This document shows, piece after piece, positions 1 through 14,100 of a stretch of DNA of 64,000 nucleotides (its first letter is position 1; every line of letters begins with the position of its first letter). The translations under genes and the position numbers were made by a program. The stretch is from Takifugu bimaculatus. Its lineage: Eukaryota; Chordata; Actinopteri; Tetraodontiformes; Tetraodontidae. The notes under the pieces are model-generated. The model was not told the origin of the DNA, made no database searches, and worked only from the letters and a program-made list of their open reading frames with translations. The stretch covers positions 372,001 to 436,000 of the forward strand of contig CP034984.1 in the NCBI GenBank assembly GCA_004026145.2, read 5' to 3'.

Positions 1-550
1 CATAAATCACTCCCGTGGCCCAACACCAAGGAGAGAAAACAACAATTGCACTCTGCGGTTCAGACGCAGGGCTTGGAGAGAAGGGGGGGCACCCTGGGTT
101 ATCTCAGGGAGCGGGTGCCTTCCCCTGGCTCCCACTCCGCTCGCCTTTCTCCGACAGATAAACACGCCGTTCCGAACGCCGGTTCAACGTGCGGCGACGG
201 GCGCAGATTAAGTCTGACTTAAGTTTATCATAAATGAAGAGCAAAGTCGACAACTGCGTGCCCCACTGCCTTTCAATGCTAAACCCACCAGCTGGAGTGT
301 TTATTTTCGCCGGGCGTTCGCAGCCGCCAGGCGTTCAGGTGCTGGGTAGGCGCTAATCCTCTGCTCCCGGCTGCCTCCTGGCAGGGGAGCAGACAAGTGC
401 AGGGAGGCATGTTCAGAACCCGGAATTTATGGTGCAATCAGCGCTGTCTTATTGTTGTCTCAGGGAGACGCCGATCCCGGGGCTCGATGGGCTGTGTCGC
501 GGCTCTCAATCCAGCGGATAATTTGAATATTTTTAAACAAGCGGGGGAGA

Positions 551-576
551 GTGTGTGTGTGTGTGTGTGTGTGTGT
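551..576. repeat. (GT)n microsatellite
   Basis: An uninterrupted GT dinucleotide run of about 13 units, in noncoding DNA. It creates a spurious Val/Cys-rich reading frame on one strand and a His/Thr one on the other. Confidence 0.95.
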
Positions 577-2489
577 TGGGGGGTGGGGGGAATCAATGAT
601 AACAATATCTGTGGAAATGAGATTTGGAAAACACATTTGCAGCATCGTCGAAACAATTTGTTGCTGTTATTCCGGGGATGCGAGAGCAGCGCATCACCCC
701 CATTTTTCTGTTCATCTCTCAGAAAAATCTCGGATGCAATGAGAATCCTGCAGTCGGATCCCTCCTATCAGCACAACCTAAACCTTGATTCTGCCGCTCC
801 AGCGAACACCCGTGATTAAGGGATTGTCAGCGTCTCCCGGCATCATGACCGGCCACCAGGTGGCGGTGTTCTTTTTGAACTACACATGGAGACGCTGCAC
901 TTTCTTGCATATGCAGATCGAGAGCTCGTTTGACTTCTGTTATTTGCGCGCTGTCAGGATTTAAATCAGCTAAGGGGCACAGGCCCTTCTGGCTTTCTTT
1001 CGGGTATGTGAAGATATAAAATCTGTATATGTTCAAAGCAATCTTGCACTTTCAAAAAGTGCTCTTCAGAAAATCAGAGGGAAGGGGGGGGGGAAGAGCC
1101 TTCCCAGCTTCTTTCATCCTTTCATCTATATTCTCCTTATTCTGCCCATTTCTGATCTCCAAACCTAAACACTTACATAATGCACACAAAGATGCACAAT
1201 CGCACGCTTTGAAAACGGCGCACAAGGCCCGTAAAGCCCGTGTGATGCCTTCAACATCAGCGGGCCCTTCCTGCCATCTTAGTGTCTCAACATCAGCTTA
1301 CCGCAGCGGCAGAATGGCACTGGAACAGACACGTATCAGCTTACTGTAATAACACCTAGCCAGCGTGTCAAATAATCCACCATTTTGCTTCAAGACTCCG
1401 TAAACAACCATTGTCGCGTTGCGCTAGGAGGCACGGAAATTGTCATCCCCTGACCGTAGCACTTTGGTAGACGCGCTCGGCGTCTCGGCGTGTCGGGGAC
1501 TCAAAGGGGCCCTGAAATGTGTGCATTCACACATTGTGCTCCTAACGTAACTCTCCTCTCGCACAAATTAGCGAGTCCTCCAGCAGCCTTGAGCCTGGAA
1601 ACACCCGCTCGCCGCTCTGTCTCCCCACTTCTTTCATCTCTCCTGACGTCCTCTTTAGTCCCTCTCTCCCTCCCAAAGCCTTCTCATCATCTCATCCCTT
1701 GCAGCGCCCTCCCGTGCGCTCCTCTCTCTCGTCCGCCCGCCTCTCCCGCTCGTTCCGCATCTCCTTTGTAGGTGTTTCCCCCCGCTGACGTCGTCCGCCG
1801 AGAGGCAGCGATTGTCTGAGCAGATTGCTGCAGTGCAGCGCGTCCAAACCGCGACCGGCCTGTTTGCGCGTGTGCTCCCGTGTACAGCCTGTGCACATAT
1901 CCCATTATTTACCCGTGCATTGGCGTCTCCACGGGGGCGCACATTTGCAGCTCCGATAGGATGATGTAAATGTTTGTGCGCGTGTTTGTGAGCGATGACC
2001 AGCCTTACCACAACTATTTGTCATGCCCAAACACCAAAGCCTCTGCAGCTATGCATCGTGACTTTTAAACAGATCCCTTTTCACTGACATCAAACTCTGC
2101 CCTACTGTGAATTTTTAATACGCGGCGTGTTTGTGCGCGCGCGGACACGCTCGGAAAAGCATCCCGCTATTGCAGCTAAAGCTGCTTTGCTAATCAGGCT
2201 AATTGTCCAGCTCTTTACTGCTTCTTTATCATTTCTACGCCACAGATGGTTTGGGTACTTTTTTTTTTTTGGTTATTTGGTTTTTTGCTTTTTTAAAAAA
2301 AGAAATAAATGACACAGCGGTAGAGGAAGAGCGAGAGGCAATCTAAGCCACAGAGGCCCAGAGGCGTTTGAAGTCTAAAGACTCTTTCATCCTCGACTCT
2401 GGGAAATGAATGATTTTTTTCACACAGTGACAGGACAGCTCTGACAGGACCCAAACACATGAACCATGGCAAAGCTGTCAGATAGTCAA

Positions 2490-2535
2490 ACACACACACA
2501 CACACACACACATGCACACACACATGCACACACAC
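2490..2535. repeat. (CA)n microsatellite, interrupted
   Basis: A CA run of about 11 units followed by CA blocks broken by two ATG-containing interruptions. A second CA cluster (2833-2858) and a TG cluster (2904-2934) lie downstream. Confidence 0.9.
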
Positions 2536-5111
2536 GGCCAGGAAAGGCATGACACAGAGACACAAAAGCGTGAAAAAAAAGAGCTCGAAGGGGGGAAAAT
2601 CAGGTGAGGAAGAGAGAAGACGGGAAGAGAAAGGGAACTGTGATGCTATAATTAATCGTTTGTTACTTTAACTGGCATTTAGATTTAACTGGGCCTCTTT
2701 GTCTGTAGACACAATGGGGCTGATGTGGCATCGAGTGAACTACACAGCTCGGAGGATTAACGGCGGACTTGGGCCCCGTTGCAGAAAACACACGCTAACC
2801 CCCAACTCACTGCACAAATACACGTTCTCTCAAACACACACACACCAACACACACACCTTCAAACAAAGGCACACCCCTCTGAAAACTTACACAAACTCC
2901 TGGCCGTGTGTGTGTGTGTGCGTGTGTGCGCGTGCACCCACAGGGGGATTATCTGTTACAGAATTCTGAACACTGGGTGAGGAGGCGTCTGAAGAACTGC
3001 AATCATCACTGAAGATGGAGAGAGTACATGAGCAAGAGAGAGAGAGAGGAGAGAGAGGCTACAAAACACACACACGCGCACGCTGACACACACGTAGCCA
3101 AACTTCAGTGCGTTGAGCAGCATATAGAACAGCATCTCCGTACGTCTGTCCTGCGAGGCCGAGCTGACAGCCGGAGCAACAAGAAAGCGAGAGAAAGGGA
3201 AGCAGAGAAGAACAAAGCAGGAAGGTGAGAGGAATAAAGATCAAAGGCAGACGAAGAGGGGAATCACGTGGCGCCGGGATGAAGGTTATCAGGACGATGG
3301 AGAAAATCGTTAAGGCACAAACTGAGCGCGGTGGAAGACGGAGTATTTCATGACCTTGCCCCCCCCTCCCCCCGGGGGCCCACCAATGGTCTTATTGCAC
3401 AAATAAATTGCATTGATTCTTTACCTTTAATGTGGTTGTTTTCACGCTATTAGCTTATATCTGTAGTCCTTTAGAGTGCCTGCGAAGGCCTCCGGGCTGT
3501 GAGCTTTGCTCACCCCTCATCTCCACGTGTGCACGGGCTTACAGGCTTAACATACCTCCAGCTGTTACATTAACGCTCTATTAAGTCACCGAGACGCTTC
3601 TATGTTTGGGGGTTTTTTTTAATGGGGCGGGGGTGTCATGGTAATTTGTGAGTGTGTCAGCTCGCCACAAAAATGTCGCATCCGTCACGGAAGGTTTTCA
3701 TGTAGCACCCTTTTATTGTACTTCGTGGGTCGGCGGTAAGAAGGCTGAATCAGATGCAGAATCATCCTATACATTAATATAACATGATCCCCTAGAGGAG
3801 AGCTTCAACACGCAAAAACTAAGAATAAATATATTCACAACTGCCTCTACTATTGGTAGGAGATGAAAGCATAAAAAGGTTCCTCTGTAAAAGATAATAA
3901 TTGATAGTTGATAGAAGGGTTTGTCTTTTTTTTGTTGACAAAAGGAAGCTGTTCTCTCCTGTTCCGTTTGGTCCGTGTTTTTTTTTTTTGTCTCTCTCTT
4001 TTTGTTTTGCCGTTCGATTTTTCCTCTGAGAAATACGTTAAAATCAAGGCTTTAACCTCTGTGCCTTCGGTCCTGGGAAAGAAAAAGCGGTGGAGCCGAG
4101 GTCCCCGTGGCCTCTCCTTGAGTCCGCCTGATTAAGAACTCCAGAATGCCTCCGTAACTGGATCGTCCTCCCGCTCGTCCTTCCTGCGTTTGATTTTGCA
4201 TTTAAAATGATAATTCCTGCAGCTCTAAACCGGAAACCTTTCCGCACGGAAAACCCACTACTCCTGGATTAGGTCTCACCTAGCCCTGTGAAAGAAACCA
4301 TTGGGGTTAGCAAATTAATTCATCTGGAGGAAATGAAAAGGAACTGAACCGCATACAAATAACTCTCTCTATCAACTGGGCACATCATTATTTTTGGCTC
4401 TTCCAGGAAATGCGTCGTCATCCTGTGGCTGTGATTGGATCCAGTCCCACTCGTCCATCGGTGTCCCGTCCACTGGTAGTCAAACCTCTTTGTTTAGATA
4501 AATAGATCTGTATTCATAGAAAAATAAGCATTGACCACACTGCTGGCTGTTCGTTGCTAAGGCACTTGGCTAGTTTCAGTTACTTTGCACCCTCTGGCGT
4601 CGCCTCCGCCCGCCCGCCCGCCCGCGACCCTCTGCAGTCGCCGTTTGTGACTCTGGGTTTGATGTTGCAAAGAGCTGCATGTGTTCCGCATCCGCGTAGG
4701 TCTTTTGAGAGTGAAAAAAGAAAACGACGAAGAATGCTGACGGCCACCTCCGCGTGCCCGCTTCCGCTCAACGTGTCAGGAAAACAGAGCCCGCCGCGGG
4801 ATGGCGAGGCATAGCGGAGGGAATGATGCTGTGGATGCTGCAGCTGAAGGTTTCTCCTCCAGGCAAATATCTGGGATCAGCGAGTCTTGCCAAACCTATA
4901 CACCAGCAGCAGGGAAAACATAAAACTGACCCCAGCTTGTTATCCAGGAATAAACATGTGTAGAGTAGTCCTCCTCCCCCACAGGCTGCTCTCAGAGCCA
5001 CACAGCCTCTGTACAGGAGTCATTGTTACCCAGTGATTCATCGCCAGAGAGGGAGATGATGAGAAGACCAGGGAGGGGGTAGCAGGAAGAGGAGAAGACA
5101 AAGGTGGGGTG

Positions 5112-8100
5112 TTAAAACTGGTAAGATCGATCCAGCACCTCCATGTAGTCCGGCGTGGTCCTCAGTCTCTGCTCCCCCGCTCCCTGCTCGCTCTGGCTGC
5201 CGCCGCCGCCGCCGCCGCTGCCACCCGCTGCGGAGCTCACCGTGGTGACCACCAGCGTTTGATCTGACCTGGCCTCCTGTTTGGAGTCCTGCGGGCGGGG
5301 ATAGCAGGGAGGCGGCCGCGCGTACCTGTCCGGCAGGTCCCTAAACTCGGGGGCGGGGATTCTGAAGAGGCAGTCGACCAGCTCGACTTTGGGCGTGGGC
5401 CCTTGGCTGTCGATCACCGTCGGGCAGAGGATGCCGTTCCCCTGGAGGCCGGCGAGGGGTCCCATCGCTCCAGTAATGGTGTTGATCGGGGACGAGGACA
5501 CGTCCAGCGTCCACGCCCTCTCCTTCTCTGCGGCAGGACCGTGTCCTGCCTCCGTCTGCTGCTGCTGCCGCTGCGTCACCGCGGCGTCCTGCTCCTCCTT
5601 GTAGATGGGGTTGCTACACATGTGCGGGACGGCGGCGAGGGCGGGGACCTTTCGGCACGGCCTCCTGGGGCACTATGGTGTCGTACACGTGGTTGTGCTC
5701 CGGCGGCGGCAGAGACGGCATCTCGGGGAGGCCGTGGTGGTGATGGTGGTGGTGCGTCTGCTCCGTGAAGATCCCGCACTCCATCTGGATGCCAGCCAAG
5801 TCTACCTCTCCCTGGCGGCGGAACGGCAGCTTGTCCCTCCTCCTCAGGGCGTAAGCTATTAGTGCCGCTGCGGCAAAGAACGCCGACACAAACAACACTA
5901 ACAGGCTGAGGACCAGCACCGAGAGGGGGATCGATTCCTTCCCCGGAGGGATCACGGACCCCAACCCGGGGCCGGGGTAGCCGGCCGACACGGCCCTCTC
6001 GGTGGCGGTGGAGGTGGCGGCCTTCTGCTCCTGCTGCCGGTCCTCCTGGGGCTCCAGCTCAGGGCACAGCAGCTCCATGGAGATGGCGCGGAGGTCCGTG
6101 CCTGTGGTCTTTTCCGGGGAATGGCACACCACCTCTCCCATCACCACCACGGCGCTGAGGCCCTCCAGCCAACGCTTGAGCGGCGCCGCGTCACAGTTAC
6201 ACTCCCACAGGTTCTGCCGCAGGTCCACCTGGAGACAGAGACGACACCGCCGCGCATTATTAATGTGTGAGAAGACACTAATTACTGGTCTGCCGGGTAA
6301 TCTAAAGGTAATCGATCACCTCCAGAAACCAAAATACATATGATTTTATCCTTGAGATGTACATTAACAGACACTGTAGACATTAATAAGAGTTTCGGGT
6401 GTTGAGGAATAAGCCCACAGCTAGCGCGCTAATAAGATGACAAGAAGAAAAATGATGTTTTCCTTTGCTACCTCTGCCTTTCACCAGCTGGAATATTTGG
6501 GAAATGAGTTTTTCAGCATTTGCATAATAGAATACAGCTCTTCATGAGGGCCAGCGTGTTTAAATGGTTTTATGAAATATGCAAGCAATGTAATGTAAGC
6601 ACTAATTAATTCAAACGCCATCATTCTCGCGGCAGAGCGTCTGCCTTCCTTGGACGCGCGGCGCCACGCTCCCTCCCCGAACGCCAGCCAGCTGAACTGG
6701 CAGCACTCAGGGATGCTATTTTGTTATTTTTTTATTTAAAAAAAAAAAAAAACCTTTTCCACATGAGCGTTGAGGCGGGTTATTGGAGAATGTTTCAGGT
6801 AACAACAAAGAGCACTCAGAGATGGCAGCTGCTGACAAATCTCACCGTCGGCGCTGGTTGTTTTTTTTGCCTTTTCTGACAAGCGTGTGAGAGCATCAAA
6901 GGTTTTAACAATAGACGGGACATGACATAACACAGCTCGGTGCAGCAGGTAGGTGGAGGAGTCCAGTTCCTTACTGCAGCCGACCCTAAAACTGACTGGG
7001 AAGGAGATAATGCAGCGAGGGAGTCATCGCCATCACGTGGAGCCATCTCTGATCTGTTCGGTCTCTCCAGCAGTGGCGTTGGCAGAGGAAGCCGATACTC
7101 CCTCTGTCGCACTTCCAAACCAGCTCGCACAAATGTTGTCATGCTAATTCGGTCGGGCCCCGGCGCGCAGAAGCGGACACATCCCGTCGGGGACGATTCA
7201 GCAGCGCTGCCGCGGGAGCCGTGGGGACGGTTTCCCCGCCGCTCCTAACAAGAGGACGCTCCTTCAGCTTATTGGAGATGGCGTGGTGAACGGCACCATT
7301 ACGAGCGGCGGCCGGGCGGAAACTCGATCCGCCGCAGCTTGGCTGAGTCTGGAGTGCGGGTTGTTTTCAAGGTTCAGCGCTATTTCTTGACCCAAGTGGG
7401 CCCCGCTTTGAGCGCACGCCTGTAAAAAAGCAAGGTGATGTTTAGAATAACCACGTAAGACCCAACTGTCTGCTTGTTTTCTCGCAGTTTGGGGGCGATA
7501 ATCTTCCATCTGCTTCAAACTCGTGAGGCGTTTTATTCCAGGAAATGTTTGCTTGCACAAAGATCCCAGGGGCTCCGCTGACACCCTTCTCTTTCACGAG
7601 CATCTGTCCAACATTTCCTACCGCTTTAGAATTTCCACGCCTGGTCACCTAGTATGTGATTTCCTGTCAAATTGTCAATCAAAGCGGTCATGAGGAGACT
7701 TTAGAGACCCTCACTTAGCTTGACAGGTGCTAGCCGCGGGAGGACGCGCAGGAACCGCGCACGTTCAGCTTTGGTAAAGTCAATTTTACCGAGAAACAGA
7801 GTATTAATGGAATGCATCGTTAATCCTCAGCGCTGCCGCCATCTTGGCTGCTCACAAGAAATGTATTTAAAAGCTGGAAAAAATAAGCCTATTTTGCCAC
7901 AAAAAAAAAAACCCTCATATAAATATATTTTCCCTGACTTAATGGGATAGCCTTTGGGTGAAAAATGCTACACTTCAGCAGCGGATGAGGAAATTTTCTC
8001 CTGCGGCTGTTTTCTTTCATTCTGACAGATCAAAGACAAACCAATAATTGTCACAAAAGAAAAAAGAAAAAAAGAAATTCACTCAGTCCCGATAAAGAAA

Positions 8101-11100
8101 TCTCATCTGGCAATAAAGTCGGAATATTTCCAGCGCACATTATAATTGATCGCTTGGCTCATAATTCCCTGTCAGTCATCTGAATTGTGCTGGTTGTTTC
8201 CCAGAAATAATGTCAATACGAGCAGGTTTTTTTGGTCTCTTAGCATTGCGGCGCGGGGGTTTTGCTCAAGTCTCTGGTGACGAAAAAGCCCCCTGAGCTC
8301 CGGCTTTGCCAAGAGTTCCTCACACTGATGAATGCGTTTCATTGTCTTTTAGAAAAATGTGCAGAAGGAACATCAGAGGAATTATCTACAGCTCACGCAA
8401 AAATATAGCGTTTGCCGGGAAAAACGCATGTCCTGGAAAGCTGCTTTTATGTATGTGAGGTGCTACATTTGTAGCTAGGAGAACGCATCAAAGCGCCTCA
8501 AACGGGGACGTGTAGAAACTGCCACATTGCATCATCTCATCGTCCCAGGATGGATTTCTTTGGTCTGAAGTTGTAGCCTGGCGCGCCCACACGCGTCTGC
8601 GCCGGTGATTTCTCGGAGCGACCTCGGTGACCCCTCGAGATGGGCCGCGACCTTCTCCCACCCGCAAACCGCCGGGTGGGAGAACCCTCCCACCTCTGCG
8701 CGGTCGTCCATCGCGGTAGCGGCGCGGCAAAGAAGCGCGCTTTGATCTTTTATTCAGAGGAAAAACAAATTGATTTTGAATGCGGCGGGATTAGGTTTCG
8801 GGATTTCCTTGGCGCCTGAAATCTGCAGAAACGGAAGCTGGAAATAAGGAATGCGGACTTCTCAACACGGGGATGGAGATTTAAAAACAATCTCACACAC
8901 GCCTGGATAATAGCGCTGGTCAGTATCTCGCTGCTGCACTTTATGAGGTTGTTTAACACAGGCCGGGGTTCAGTCTGAGATTTTCTCTCCATTTTTTCCT
9001 GCTTCACAAACAAGAGCACAACAGAACTGCAGCTTGTAATTAATCCGAAACATTCAATCTGGTTATCACCACATCAGAGGATGTACAAATAAAACCACCA
9101 TCTTTAATGAGAGCAGAGTTTTTCTGCGCAGCGACGTGGACCATAAGATCCAGGCAGGTTTCTTAGTTGCACTCAGCACAATGTTTTCTTTCTAATGTTT
9201 AATCACATTAGTTTTCCTCTGTTTATTATTAAGTATACGTGAGACAATACAGCCAAATGAAAAAGAAAAACAGAGAAAAAAGAGTTCTTCTGAAAAAATT
9301 AGACAACCAGATAAGTCTGCTAAGGGTTTTAATTGTCTTGTAATTCTAATGTCTGTAATTAGGGTCTATAATTATAAACTTCATTACTTGCTTTGAGTCA
9401 AATTTGGAGGTTGAATCCATATTGAAGCCACATATGGGGGAATTAGCGTACTTTTGTTCAAATTAATTGGGTTGTAAAAATGCTAATGTGCCAAAATCTG
9501 TGGGTGTATTGCACCACCCGTCCAGCATGTGAAGTGGCACATTTTAAACGTACCCTAATGCTACAAGGAAATGGGTTGCAATACACTAAAAATTAACTTA
9601 CGTACTAATTTCCAACTTAGAACTATAAAAACTATTTAAAATATAATTTATGTATATGACATAATATAGTATAAATTATTCTCTCCTATAGCTAGAAGCT
9701 TTAGTATGTCTAACAAAAAGTAGGCTTGCTGCTATCCTGAAATATTAGCTTAGCTGCAAAATGGGGGAAAGATTATTAGAGAGGGAAAACAAGATTCAAA
9801 TTACAATGTTTGTATAGAAGCCAACCTCAGGGCAACTGCAGGGCTAAAATGGTTGCTGGAAGCTTTTATTTTTTATTATCGAAGCGCTGTTTGTGAGGCT
9901 AATAGCTGAGCAGTTATCTGTTAGCAATATACAGTGCTATAACAGTATATAATAATGACTCATTGATTCTTTCATTAGCTGTAAACAATCCTTGTCCAGG
10001 AAGTAGTTTATCCTATTATAATAGTTTAGCTGCTCCACGGCTAAAAATAAGAAAGCGAAACATGCGGCTCGGACAATAATTACGCACACTCAGCTCAGCC
10101 TGAGTGAACAGTCATCTTTATTTTCAAACTTTTTTTTTTTCCTGTAGAGATAAAACTAATGAGAGTGGGCTTTAGGGATGCTGACAGGTTGAGTTTGATA
10201 CCACTGGACAGAGTCAGGTTAGCTGTTTCCAACAGGCCCCTGAGGTAGATCAAGAGGAAACACAGGCCCAAGCAAAACTGACAATCAGGTGAATATTAGT
10301 CAGGCGCCCAACGCTTTCCTGTCAGAACTGCCCCGGTGAGTGATACCGAGCCTTGTTTTCATCAATCTTTCCAGAGCGTGCATTGTTTTTCGACCCGACG
10401 CCACGTAAGGTGAGATGCAGCTGCAGGCTAATACCAGCATATCCACTGCAGCTGGCAGCCATGAGAGACAGCCGCCTTGTGCAACATTTGCTTTGCATGT
10501 ACTGAGGACGACAAACACATTTTAGCAACGGCTCAGAGGCTGTTTTACTGCGTCGGCTCCCTTAAACGCTTGTAGTTGTGTTTGTAAAGGAAGACGTGAG
10601 GAAATTACACAAGAATATATGACTAGAGGTGGAAAAAAAGCTCACGCTACAGCTGATATTCCGAAATTTCAGAGCTGAAAATCTCTTTGATTCGGGTGTG
10701 TTCTCATGCATTGGTTATCAGCTTAGCGAGCTTTAAGTTATTTATCATACATCAAGTAGGACCTGTCACGATTTCAGCGGTTACCCTCGTACTTGCGTGT
10801 GACAGCACTCACTTAGGCGCGCTACTTGTTGTCAGTGCTAACGTGCTAATGGCAACTGTAAAGGTTAGTGTAAACATGTCAGGTTTATTCTTGTTTTAAA
10901 CTACAGGGTTCTTCTTCTAATGCTATCTGCACCACTGCGCTAATTATTGCGGTAACAGTGGCATTAAGGAGGCGTGTTTTATGAAATGTCACTTGGGCGT
11001 GGGCGTAAGTGCATAATTCGCTCCTTGATGGCAGCAGCGCGCTGCGGCTGCACGATAATCCCGATGAACTGCCTCCGTGGCGGCTCTTAGCTTCACCTTG

Positions 11101-14100
11101 CTGTGTTACCCTTTGATTCCGCCGTGCAGACTTTTGGCTCTGAACCCGCACGTCAAAGCCCAGAAATCCCACTACCCCGGCATCAAAACCGGGCAGCGGC
11201 ACATCAACAGGTGATATCATTGTCACGTTATTTCCTGCGGTCCGCGGGCCGTGCTAATGTGGCTTTGTCGCAGTCGTAACATCCCTGGTAAATGAATGAC
11301 TTCAATTACGGTGCCAATGATTCTGAGCTCCATTGTGGCGCCACTGGGGCTTTATGAATGCGGCCTGCACAGTATTCCCTGAATGCTTTAATGCTTTTGG
11401 ACATCAGAAGCATAGAACCGCACAAAAACATAATACACTTCTACATGGCTCTGCCAGCTTCACAAGCCGCCGCCGTCCTTCCCCTGAGCAAACATCCAGA
11501 AAGTGCCAACCTCACCCACACGAGCTGAAATCAGGAATTTTCCAAATTCACAATGACACTCAAGCTAATCCACACCCACCTTGGCTCATTCTACTTCGGC
11601 TGTCTAAGGAATGCTCGGTACGCTAAATTTGCTGAGGTGAGAGGTGGGGGGATAAAAAAGTGTAATGCCTCAAGTTCGGGCCTTATCGGCCTTTTGTGTA
11701 GAGCGAAGATTCACACAAGGCAGCGGCTAAATGTGCGTCTTAAGGTCTGACGCTGAAAACGTAGAGGCGGCAAATTTGCTATGAATGTCGCATTAATTGC
11801 AACTGTATTCAGCTTTTGCTTTATTAAGAGCTCTTCTGTAAATCAAGTCAACAGCATCATTCCAGATGCAGAAAAGACGAGACGAGAGAGCACAATTGTG
11901 CCAGAGGTCAGGACGGGGGGGGGGGGTATGTGGGGTTGATCCTGCCTGGTGCCCTTTCCCAGTCAGACTTTCTCACTTTGTTGTTATGCTCATGATGTTA
12001 TCGGACATTTGGATCAAACGCAGTGTAATTGTATGTCCACTTCAGCTCACTGGATCAATGTGGGCGATCAAACTCAATAATCCTCACTCTGCTGCTGTCA
12101 ATCAGAGGAATTCCTGCAATTTGTCTCAAGTTTAATGAAAACCTATTGGCGGCAGATAATAGGGCCAGAAACAGGGATGGCACCTACCTGCACCAGCCCC
12201 GTGAGGTGTTCCAGCACCCCCGCCACGGGAAGCTGCAGGAAGTGGTTGTTCCTCAGATTGAGCCGGGCCAGGTTGACCCTGGAGAACACGCCCGTGGGGA
12301 GGCTCCGCAGCAGGTTGGCGTTGAGGAACAACAGCTGGAGAGACGGCATGGCGTCGAAGGTGCCAGGATCCACCTCGTGGATCTCATTGTACTCGAAATA
12401 CAGGTACCTACGGAAAGGAGATGGTGTTACGGCAAAAACGGCAACACCGACCCTCAGCATTTCTGCTCAGTAACAGAACTAACTGAATTAAACTCACGGC
12501 AGAGCTCTGCTAGCATGTAAATCACCCAATATGTTTCCAATACACCTGTGACATACTGCGTGCTTTGGGTAGTCCGCTCTCCCGCTAACAAAGGCTAACG
12601 AGAGGTTAAGAGGAAGACTTTTTGAATGCCCTGAGAAGATCTCGGTATTGATTAGCACTCGAGCGAAAGACTCTGATTTTCTAAACATTGCCTTGAAAAT
12701 TAGAGCTAAGATGCTATAGGAGGCGCGGCACAAAGCTCGCTCAGCGCAGGAGGAAATTAGACTTGTTGTCCTTAGCTGAACACCGCAATGATGAGCTGAA
12801 TAAACACCACCGCTGGCAGATATTTGCTGCATATATTAACTGCAGAGGAATTATCCTCATAAGCTTAATTTGACAATGACACATAGGCATAAATTTGATT
12901 AGTCTTTTGTACAATAGCCCCCCCCCTTTTTTTTTCCAGAGGAGAAAATTCCGAGCGCCGTCTAGATGTCTCGCTGCGTTATCAACACCTCGGTATGCAA
13001 ATACCAAAACCATTAATTTCCACGTTGTCAGTCTTATCAGGCCTATAACTCAGCTGAAGTGTGCCATCAGGCAGCGGGACTAAAGAATGACACTCCAGGA
13101 AGAGAATGGCCCCTTTTATTTTAGTCAAACTCTGACTGAAATGAATTGAACAGGCAAAGAATGAACTCCAAAAACCTCGACCGAGTTAGGCGTCGCGAGG
13201 TCTCGTGGAAGGGGCACAAGCGTCACTCATTAATACGAAAAGATTTCCAGAATCGGAGTTGCAAACGACGCTCGTGTGTTTTACTTTTTAGATCCTTTTC
13301 AGCCACAGAGAAGCAATTATGCTGCACTCCAGGCAAATGTCGCTGGATTACAATAGCTATACGCAGAGGACCCTGACAATCTGGTGGATTACTGTTTGGA
13401 CCTAGCAGACCGTGTGTGGTACAGAACTCATTTTTTACTGCCACCATCCAGTGAACCTTCTCTCCTTAGAGAATGGGATAAATAAAGGTTCTATATATAT
13501 ATCACCAAAGTAGGAACAACCTTTCCTTCACCACCTTTAGGCAGCAAGCTGAAACAAAGGTTTGTATTTCTGATTTCGCCTGAATAATTGTATTGATTGA
13601 TTTATTTTTAAAGGCACTACCTCAGATTCTGCAGCCCCAGAAACATTGGGGGGCTCAGCCTCTCCAGGTTGTTGCCAGTTAGATACAAGCTCCTCAGGCT
13701 TGTCAGGCTGGAGAAGGCCCCCTCCTGGAGATAGGAAATGCGGTTGTTTCCCAGATGAAGCAAGTCGAGGCTGGAGAAATTCCAAAAGTCTGAGCGGTAG
13801 ATCCTCTGGATTAGGTTTCCACTGAGGTAAAGCTTGCGTCCGTTGAGGGGCCGGGGCATGAGCTGGGACACGTTGACGAAGCCGCTCTCTTTGCAGTTGA
13901 CGGTCAGGCCGAGGTCCGTGATAGTGCAGGTTGCAGGTGCAGCCCATGGGACAAATAATTGGGATAGGAGGGCGCGTCTGGTAGCCCGCCACGGGGGGAT
14001 TCTGATTGGAACTGCGGGCCGTAGGGGATATTCTGGAGGGCCGGGGCTTTTTCGTGGGCCTCGGGTGCCTCTCCCTGTCTTTACGCTCAGTCGAAGAAGA

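Larger units (their letters stand above)
1..5111. other. Noncoding left flank / likely slitrk3 3' region
   Basis: No exon with recognisable homology and flanking splice sites is visible on either strand. The stretch holds dispersed CA/TG microsatellites (551-576, 2490-2535, 2833-2858, 2904-2934), short homopolymers and a CCCG-type run near 4612-4625. Reading frames of 60-140 codons here are low-complexity or lack homology. The right-hand part is probably the 3' UTR and flank of the minus-strand slitrk3-like gene. A minus-strand AATAAA (seen as TTTATT at 3712-3717) is one possible polyadenylation signal, about 1.4 kb past the stop; that placement is inference. Confidence 0.5.

Noticed and set aside
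5389..5862. Plus-strand frames of 71-121 codons opposite the slitrk3 last exon
   Set aside because: Antisense shadows of a GC-rich coding exon. The minus strand has clear SLITRK homology.
6229..12187. Possible hidden gene or CRISPR-like regular repeats in the large slitrk3 intron
   Set aside because: No spaced direct repeats and no frame with homology. The sequence is unique, AT-rich intronic DNA.
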